A stretch of 35,052 nucleotides of DNA from Phycisphaerae bacterium. GTDB lineage: Bacteria; Planctomycetota; Phycisphaerae; UBA1845. Positions within the stretch are counted from its first letter, which is position 1; every line of letters starts with the position of its first letter. Below are positions 29,301 to 35,052 of this stretch, in pieces. Below the pieces are notes generated by a model, which saw only the letters and a program-made list of their open reading frames with translations, made no database searches and was not told the origin of the DNA. Location: the NCBI GenBank assembly GCA_029260155.1, contig JAJDDU010000411.1, positions 1-35,052 on the forward strand, read 5' to 3'. The position numbers and the translations under genes were made by a program.

Positions 29301-32300
29301 GACCCCATCGCCGGCGAGGGTGGGGTGTTCTATTCGCCCAAGCCACTGGGCGGGCGAGGCGAGGTTGCGTTCGTGTTTCCGGGGTCGGGAAATCACTACG
29401 TTGGGATGGGCAGGGGACTCAGCGAGCATTGGCCGGAGGTGCTGCGTTTCCTCGATGGTGAGACGCGATATCTCAAGAGTCAGATGATGCCACACCTGTA
29501 CGCGCCGTGGCGGTTCGGCTGGGACGAAGGGTGGCGGCGCGAAGCGTCGGCGGCGGTTGAGGCTGACCCCGCCGCGATGATCCTGGGGCAGGTGGCGCAC
29601 GGTATCGCAATGAGCGACCTAATGCGCCGACTCGGGATCGAGCCATCGGTGGCCATCGGTTACAGCCTGGGCGAATCGACGGCGCTGTTCGCGTTGCGCG
29701 CCTGGCGGGATCGCGACGAGATGTTCGAGCGCATTCAGACCTCGCCGCTGTTTCGATCAGAGCTCGTCGGCCGATGCGACGCGGCGCGTCGGGCGTGGTC
29801 GCTCTCAGACGATGAGGCTGTGGATTGGCGCGCCGTCGTGGTGAATCGCGGAGCCGACCGCGTGCAGCACGTCGTTTCCCGGATCGATCGCGTCTACCTG
29901 CTGATCGTCAACGCGCCGGATGAATGCGTGATCGGCGGGCAGCGGGCAGCCGTCGATGCGGTCGTCGCCAAACTCGGGTGTGACGCGGTCGAGCTGACAG
30001 GGGCATCGACGGTACATTGTGACGTAGCCCGCGTCGTGGAGGACGAGTATCGCAGTTTGCATCTATTGGTTACGACGCCTCCAGACGGGCTTCGCTTTTA
30101 CAGCGGCGCTCAGGCGACGAGTTTCGCGGTCGATCGGGAGAGCGCAGCCGACGCGATCGTGGCGCAGGCGATAGCCGGTTTCGATTTCCCAGCCACCGTC
30201 GAGCGGGCGTATGCCGACGGCGTTCGCGTGTTCCTCGAGCCGGGTCCGGGCGGATCGTGTGCACGGATGATCGGGAAGATCCTGGCGGGTAGGCCGCACG
30301 TGGCCCGGTCGGCGTGCGTGGCGGGTGAGGATGACCTAACGACGATCCTCGACGTAATGGCGTGCATGTATGCCGAGCGTGTGCTTTGTGACCTCGGTCC
30401 ACTGTACGGCGAGGAAACGCTGGTCCTTGGTCACCGATCGGCTGACGTTTCGCACGGGGGTGGTGATGAGATTGTCGTTTCCGTGCGTCGTCCCGAGCCG
30501 CAGCCGACACTGCCGGCAGTTGTTACGCCCGAGCCCAAACCTGTTGCGACGGAGCCCGTGCAGGAAAGCGCAGAGGTGGAGTTGATGTCGGCCATCGCGC
30601 AAGCCAATACTGCGACGGCGGACGCGCATCAACAGTTTCTGCGACAGAGTCAGCTCGCGCTTGCGGACATGGGCGAGGCGATCGCGCTGCAGGCGCAGCT
30701 GGTCGACGGGCTGAATATCGAGCTCGGAGCGATTGTCGATCGCATTGCGACGGTGGCGGTGCCCGCGTTCAATCGTGACATGTGCTTGGAATTCGCGGTC
30801 GGATCGGTGGCCCGGGTGTTGGGCCCGGAATTCGAGGCGGCTGACACTTATCCCGTTCGCGTTCGTCTGCCGGATGAGCCGCTCATGCTGGTCGATCGGA
30901 TCGTGAGCATCGACGCGGTCAAGGGCAGCATGACAAACGGCAAGATCGTGACCGAACACGATGTGCTGCCCGGTGCGTGGTACCTCGATGGCGATCGTGC
31001 GCCAGTCGCCATCACTGTTGAAGCTGGGCAAGCCGACCTGTTTCTCTGTGCGTATCTCGGGATTGATCTGGCCGTCAAGGGGACGCGCGCGTATCGGCTG
31101 CTCGATGCGACTGTTACATTCCATCGCGGGTTGCCTCAGCCGGGTGATATCGTGCGGTACGACATCCACATAGATCGCTTCGTCAAACAGGGTGAGACGT
31201 ATCTGTTCTTCTTCCGATTCGAGGGGACGATCGATGGTGCGCCGATGCTGACGATGGCTGACGGATGCGCGGGGTTTTTTACTGAGACCGAGATTGCCGA
31301 GTCCGGAGGGATCGTACAGACCGCGGACGAGCGCGCACCGGCCGCGGGAAAGCGGGCGGACGATTGGCGCGACCTTGCGCCCATGGGAGTCGAATCGTAC
31401 GACGAAGCCAAGGTGGATGCGCTGCGCGGAGGTGATCTAGCTGGGTGTTTTGGTGCGGCGTTTGGCTCGTTGGGGTTGGTTGATCCGATACGCATACCCG
31501 GCGGTCCCATGCGCCTGATCGATCGCGTAGTCGAACTCGATCCCAATGGCGGGCGGTTCGGGCTGGGTGTGATCCGCGCTGAGGCCGACATTCGTGGAGA
31601 TGAGTGGTTTCTGACCTGCCACTTTACGGACGACATGGTCATGCCGGGAACACTTATGCATGAGTGCTGCACGCATACCCTGCGCATCTTTCTGATGCGT
31701 ATGGGGTGGGTGACGGAACGCAGCGGCGTGTGCTACGAGCCGATTCCCGGCGTGCCGAGCAAACTCAGTTGCCGTGGGCCGGTGACACCGAGCACCAAGG
31801 TGGTGACCTACGAAGTGCAGATTAAGGAACTGGGTTACAATCCAGAGCCGTATGTGATCGCCGACGCCCTGATGTACGCCGACGGGGAGAAAATCGTGCA
31901 GTTCACGGACATGTCGCTCAAGATGACTGGGGCGACACGGAAGGGAATCGAAGCGTTATGGGACGCTGGAAAGTGCCATGGTGTGACACTTGTCGGTGAT
32001 GCTCCGGTTGCGACCGACGTTGCACCGGCTGTGTTTGACGACGATCGTATTCTGGCGTTCGCCCTGGGCAAGCCGTCGGAGGCGTTCGGCGCGCCGTATC
32101 GCGCGTTCGACAATGATCGCCGCATCGCGCGGCTGCCGGGGCCACCGTACAAGTTCCTGAATCGGATTACGCGCGTCGACGCTGAGGCGTGGAAGCTCGC
32201 GCCGGGCGGGTGGATCGAGGCGCAGTACGACGTGCCGCCAGACGCATGGTATTTCGCGGCCAACCGGCAGCGGTCGATGTCGTTCGGAGTCCTCTTGGAA

Positions 32301-33161
32301 GTCGCGTTGCAGCCTTGCGGCTGGCTGGCGGCGTATCTGGGATCGGCGTTGCGCGGCGACACAGATCTGTCATTCCGCAACCTGGGTGGGTCAGCCATCC
32401 TGCATCGCGAGGTCTTTCCCGAGGCGGGGACTCTGACGACGCGCGTGCGGATAACCAAAGTGTCTGAAGCAGGCGGGATGATCGTCGAAGCGTTCGACAT
32501 GCAGATCTGGCAGGGCGGGGAAATCGTCTACGATGGCGAAACGACGTTCGGGTTCTTCACGGCCGACGCGCTTGCTCAGCAGATCGGCGTTCGCGATGCG
32601 GCCCAACGCCTGTACGAACCAGCCGATGACGAAGTCCGTCGTGGGAAGCGGTTTGCCCTAGAGTCGGTCGCCCCGTTAACGCCGGATGCGTGTGGGGCGC
32701 CGGATTGCAGTGGCATGGCGATGCCGGCGACGGCGTTTCGGATGATCGATGAAATCGACCTGTTTGTGGCGGACGGCGGGCACCACGGGCGTGGGTTCAT
32801 TCGCGGCGTGAAGCGCGTCGACCCTGCGGAATGGTTCTTCACGGCGCACTTCTATCAGGATCCGGTGTGTCCGGGTTCGCTGGGCTTGGAATCGTTCTTG
32901 CAATTACTCAAGGTCGTTGCCAACGATCGATGGGGCACCGAATACGCAACAACCCACCGCTTCGAGCCCATTGTCGTCGGGACGAGACATGAGTGGATCT
33001 ACCGCGGGCAGATCATCCGTACCAACAAACGCATCGAGGTCGAGGCCGTCATCACCCGCATCGACGACGCCCCGCAGCCAACGATCGTTGCCGACGGATT
33101 CCTCAAGGTGGACGGCATCCCGATCTACGAAATGAGAGACTTCGGCATCCGCCTCTGCTGA
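26355..33161 (+). CDS. PfaC-like multidomain synthase with embedded PfaB-like AT: KS-CLF-AT-(four FabA-like hotdog folds)
   Basis: KS: LDAACASSLYALKLA, IECHGTGTPLGDAVE, KSNIGHLLTAAGAAG. CLF: FAISAEEASGVRALEV (no Cys), ETHGSGD, KSTIGNTGA (second His lost). AT: VFPGSGNHYVGMG, AIGYSLGESTALFALRAW. Hotdogs: PLMLVDRIVSIDAV..., RLIDRVVELD...CHFTDDMVMPGTLMHE, KFLNRITRVDAE..., RMIDEIDLF...AHFYQDPVCPGSLGLESFLQ. Confidence 0.94.
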   Translation: MSGPSPIAVVGLGGVFPGSPDLDTFQRNILNKTDSCKEVPPDRWILDPRDAFRATLSPDHVYSTRGCFVEDFAFDPAGLQLDAEILRGLDPLYTLVLHAGREAFVDAVTNGLDLRRTGVVLAAIALPTDGASAITREVLGEKFERALLGTSSVKNLSSPLNARVTSLPASLLARALGLRGGSCTLDAACASSLYALKLACEELRAHRADAMLAGGVSRPECLYTQMGFSQLRALSPSGVCRPFDAGANGLVVGEGAGIVMLKRLEDAVDAGDTIYGVIREIGLSNDVAGSLLAADSEGQVRAMREAYRACGWSPEDVDLIECHGTGTPLGDAVELRSLRTLWGDAPFRPGQCAIGSIKSNIGHLLTAAGAAGLIKVLLALRARTLPPSIHFEKAPRSSELESSPFRVQCEAAPWDRRDAETPRRAGVSAFGFGGINGHLLIEEWEPSRRKTAGETRPARGRLESVPVAIVGMDARFGSTESLRAFQELVLSGGCANHASVDSVSVGRGEFRLPPNEIPEVLPQQLLMLKSVARALQDTGFTRGDPVERTGVVVGMGLDLNTTNFHHRWSLLPQARAWARAMGLELTEDQLDEWVGDLREQSGPALTPGRVVGALGNIIASRIAREFAFGGPSFAISAEEASGVRALEVGVRSLQRGEMDAVVVGAVDLPGDERNLLATGALRAFSARGEVRPFDASADGIVVGEGVASIVLKRLEDAVAAGDRVYCVVRGIGVASGSNASYADGETYRLALERAYEDACVPGASVTYVETHGSGDGREDDVEAAALADFFADGPIAIGSVKSTIGNTGALAGLASVVKTALCLHNEMIPPLVGHGFASPENPLRGEKFHTPDAAQAWLHDGADGPRRAGVSVMTLDGMCAHVVLEGAACENTGRRQPCGDRPKGVFGVRGADVKALRAGLASLKQMTAGSGDGIERLARLWYGRDTASEGSDTLALAIVAGGCDELAIAITDAADALRERPTDPIAGEGGVFYSPKPLGGRGEVAFVFPGSGNHYVGMGRGLSEHWPEVLRFLDGETRYLKSQMMPHLYAPWRFGWDEGWRREASAAVEADPAAMILGQVAHGIAMSDLMRRLGIEPSVAIGYSLGESTALFALRAWRDRDEMFERIQTSPLFRSELVGRCDAARRAWSLSDDEAVDWRAVVVNRGADRVQHVVSRIDRVYLLIVNAPDECVIGGQRAAVDAVVAKLGCDAVELTGASTVHCDVARVVEDEYRSLHLLVTTPPDGLRFYSGAQATSFAVDRESAADAIVAQAIAGFDFPATVERAYADGVRVFLEPGPGGSCARMIGKILAGRPHVARSACVAGEDDLTTILDVMACMYAERVLCDLGPLYGEETLVLGHRSADVSHGGGDEIVVSVRRPEPQPTLPAVVTPEPKPVATEPVQESAEVELMSAIAQANTATADAHQQFLRQSQLALADMGEAIALQAQLVDGLNIELGAIVDRIATVAVPAFNRDMCLEFAVGSVARVLGPEFEAADTYPVRVRLPDEPLMLVDRIVSIDAVKGSMTNGKIVTEHDVLPGAWYLDGDRAPVAITVEAGQADLFLCAYLGIDLAVKGTRAYRLLDATVTFHRGLPQPGDIVRYDIHIDRFVKQGETYLFFFRFEGTIDGAPMLTMADGCAGFFTETEIAESGGIVQTADERAPAAGKRADDWRDLAPMGVESYDEAKVDALRGGDLAGCFGAAFGSLGLVDPIRIPGGPMRLIDRVVELDPNGGRFGLGVIRAEADIRGDEWFLTCHFTDDMVMPGTLMHECCTHTLRIFLMRMGWVTERSGVCYEPIPGVPSKLSCRGPVTPSTKVVTYEVQIKELGYNPEPYVIADALMYADGEKIVQFTDMSLKMTGATRKGIEALWDAGKCHGVTLVGDAPVATDVAPAVFDDDRILAFALGKPSEAFGAPYRAFDNDRRIARLPGPPYKFLNRITRVDAEAWKLAPGGWIEAQYDVPPDAWYFAANRQRSMSFGVLLEVALQPCGWLAAYLGSALRGDTDLSFRNLGGSAILHREVFPEAGTLTTRVRITKVSEAGGMIVEAFDMQIWQGGEIVYDGETTFGFFTADALAQQIGVRDAAQRLYEPADDEVRRGKRFALESVAPLTPDACGAPDCSGMAMPATAFRMIDEIDLFVADGGHHGRGFIRGVKRVDPAEWFFTAHFYQDPVCPGSLGLESFLQLLKVVANDRWGTEYATTHRFEPIVVGTRHEWIYRGQIIRTNKRIEVEAVITRIDDAPQPTIVADGFLKVDGIPIYEMRDFGIRLC

Positions 33162-33171
33162 GTGCTCCTGG

Positions 33172-33747
33172 TCACTGAGGCCCGTCGAACGAACTGACGA
33201 CCGACCGGACCAGCTCGACGTCGGCGGCATTGAGGGGCACTTGTGCGTTCAGCAATCCCACGCAAAACGCGTCGCGATAGTCGAGTCCCACGGCGATGAC
33301 CATGCCCCGCTCGTCGTCGCGGAGCAGAACGCCCTTGAGTGGGCCGAAAGGAGCGGCTTCGAGTTGCGCAGTAGGTCGTCGTCCTCGAATGATGTCGAGG
33401 GCTCTGAAGCCCCATTCCAGTCTTCTGTCCGACGCGATCTTCGCGGCAGACTCGTTGTCTGGGTTCGGGATCGCCCTGACCACCAAGCTCCGCGGCCTGC
33501 GTCCGTGCGCAGGTTCGACAAATTCCACGGCGTATCCGGTCGTGTCTCGGTTGAGGCGATCCCACCCTGCCGGGGGACGAAACCCCATGCTCCAGCCGTC
33601 GGGCGTGATGCGCGGCCCGAGTGAAATCGTCCTCCGGCTCCCTACGGTGAGAATGGCCAGCGCCGTTACGACAGTCAACATCACCAGGGCGCACGATGTT
33701 GGCGAGCCGAGAAGCTTGCGGAACTGGAATCGGTTTTCTGTGTCCAT
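33172..33747 (-). CDS. Hypothetical protein with one N-terminal transmembrane segment
   Basis: ORF 33172..33756; MDTENRFQFRKLLGSPTSCALVMLTVVTALAILTVGS...; convergent with the Pfa gene, 10-nt gap. Confidence 0.55.
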   Translation of the reverse strand: MDTENRFQFRKLLGSPTSCALVMLTVVTALAILTVGSRRTISLGPRITPDGWSMGFRPPAGWDRLNRDTTGYAVEFVEPAHGRRPRSLVVRAIPNPDNESAAKIASDRRLEWGFRALDIIRGRRPTAQLEAAPFGPLKGVLLRDDERGMVIAVGLDYRDAFCVGLLNAQVPLNAADVELVRSVVSSFDGPQ

Positions 33748-33942
33748 AGGCCACACGGATGCTAGCGTGGGGGCGCGGTCGCGACAACGGTTGACCGTTG
33801 GGGCTGCTGTCCTTACATTGCAATCCGCCGTCGGCCGCGATCCTGGTGTACGACTGTCAAGGAACGAGCGTGACGAGCAGTCCTCCCACGCAGGACGCGG
33901 GTCGGCCGTCGGAATGCGTTGGCTCGTTCACGGGTTTTCTTG

Positions 33943-34857
33943 ATGATCGGCGATTTCAAGCCATTCTTTATGCGGGGGTTGGGCGCGCTGGTGCCCACGT
34001 TGGCGACGTTCGCCATCCTCGTGTGGGCCTACCGCTTCATCGACGAGAACTTCGCCAGGTACATCACGCGGGGCATGGTCGCGGTTTACGCCCTCAAGGG
34101 CGAGCCTCATCACTGGCTGGGGATCGACGAGGAAGATGCCCTCGTCTTGGGCGACCCGGTGAACGAGTGGGACGAGAAGACAGGCCGCCGCCTCACCGCC
34201 CAGTACAAGACGATGATCGCGCAGCCCCGGCTGGGAGAATCGGCGACAAAGGACGAGGAGACGGCTGCGGGGATCGTTCTGAAGGACGCACGGTCGGCGG
34301 CCATGTGGGAGTTGGCCACGCGAAAGTGGCGATTCTTCAACGCGATCGGCTTCCTGATCGCGATCCTGCTGATTTACTTCATGGGATATTTCCTGGCCAG
34401 CTTGATCGGGCGAACGACGTGGCGCGTGGTCGAGCGGGTGATTCGGCGTATCCCGCTGATCGGGACCATCTATCCGAATATCAAACAGGTGACGGATTTC
34501 TTCATCTCGGATCGCAAAGTTGAGTTTTCAAGCGTGGTCGCGGTACAGTATCCCCGCAAGGGGGTCTGGTCGCTCGGTTTGGTGACCGGGGTCCCGTTGC
34601 GACAGATTGGCGCAGGCGACCCGCGTGCGCTCATCACCGTGTTCATTCCGAGTTCGCCGACGCCGGTGACCGGGTATACTATTACCGTCGCACGTGACGA
34701 CGCGCTCGAGTTGCCTATGACAATTGACGATGCGCTGAGGTACACGATTAGTGCGGGGATGATCAAACCGGACGGCCCGCCGGAGATTTCCGGCGATGCT
34801 GCCGAACTGCTGATAGCGGGCAAAACTCGCCGCGACACCGTGGAGGGTGCGCGGTGA
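33943..34857 (+). CDS. DUF502 family membrane protein
   Basis: ORF 33919..34857; FFMRGLGALVPTLATFAILVWAYRFIDENF, GFLIAILLIYFMGYFLASLIGRTTWRVVERVIRRIPLIGTIYPNIKQVTDFF, VVAVQYPRKGVWSLGLVTG, VFIPSSPTPVTGYTI. Confidence 0.88.
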   Translation: MIGDFKPFFMRGLGALVPTLATFAILVWAYRFIDENFARYITRGMVAVYALKGEPHHWLGIDEEDALVLGDPVNEWDEKTGRRLTAQYKTMIAQPRLGESATKDEETAAGIVLKDARSAAMWELATRKWRFFNAIGFLIAILLIYFMGYFLASLIGRTTWRVVERVIRRIPLIGTIYPNIKQVTDFFISDRKVEFSSVVAVQYPRKGVWSLGLVTGVPLRQIGAGDPRALITVFIPSSPTPVTGYTITVARDDALELPMTIDDALRYTISAGMIKPDGPPEISGDAAELLIAGKTRRDTVEGAR

Positions 34858-34880
34858 TTAATGACTAAAGGAGGTTGGCT

Positions 34881-35052
34881 GTGCAGATTACGGTGACCGG
34901 AAAGCACGTTGAAGTCCCTGACGACGTCAAGGACTATGCACGGGAGAAATCCGAGAAGCTGCTGCGATTCTACGACCGCATCCAGGCCATAAAGGTGGTC
35001 GTGGGCTGCGAGGGTGATGAAATGGCGATCGAGATGATCGTCGATGTCGAGG
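34881..35052 (+). CDS. Ribosome hibernation promoting factor (HPF/RaiA), 5' part
   Basis: Hand translation from GTG at 34881 after AAAGGAGG: VQITVTGKHVEVPDDVKDYAREKSEKLLRFYDRIQAIKVVVGCEGDEMAIEMIVDVE. Runs off the edge, so absent from the ORF track. Confidence 0.88.
   Translation, partial: MQITVTGKHVEVPDDVKDYAREKSEKLLRFYDRIQAIKVVVGCEGDEMAIEMIVDVE

Noticed and set aside
1-35052. CRISPR array, prophage, transposase or integrase genes
   Set aside because: No regularly spaced repeats and no recognisable phage, transposase or integrase motifs were seen; the only notable repeat is the 4452-4523 palindrome.

Overview
GC-rich 35 kb bacterial chromosomal window, probably Planctomycetota-like (an inference from gene content, not tested). 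Left to right: 5' part of a serine O-acetyltransferase (minus strand, cut by the window edge and absent from the ORF track); a UPF0173 metallo-beta-lactamase-fold hydrolase; directly upstream of it, a 77-aa SelW/Rdx-like gene that reads through an in-frame TGA in a CxxU motif, followed by a bacterial-SECIS-like hairpin (a probable selenoprotein missed by the ORF track); a DUF1573 + double thioredoxin-domain exported protein; a tRNA-Gln(CTG) next to a near-perfect 32-bp-arm palindrome; pyruvate phosphate dikinase with a histone-H1-like Lys/Ala tail; a TPR/beta-barrel protein; a YacP-like NYN RNase and an M24 aminopeptidase; a CBS / KorA / KorB / zinc-ribbon-CBS block; IspH; and a ~14.6 kb Pfa (PUFA / secondary-lipid) synthase locus: PfaD-type enoyl reductase, a KS-AT-ACP-KR-DH protein with a single recognisable ACP, and a KS-CLF-AT-(4 hotdog) protein. 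The window ends with a small membrane-anchored protein, a DUF502 protein and the start of an HPF/RaiA gene (also missed by the ORF track). The two most interesting items are the candidate selenoprotein and the single-ACP Pfa synthase. Every family call is from motif recognition by eye; no searches were run.
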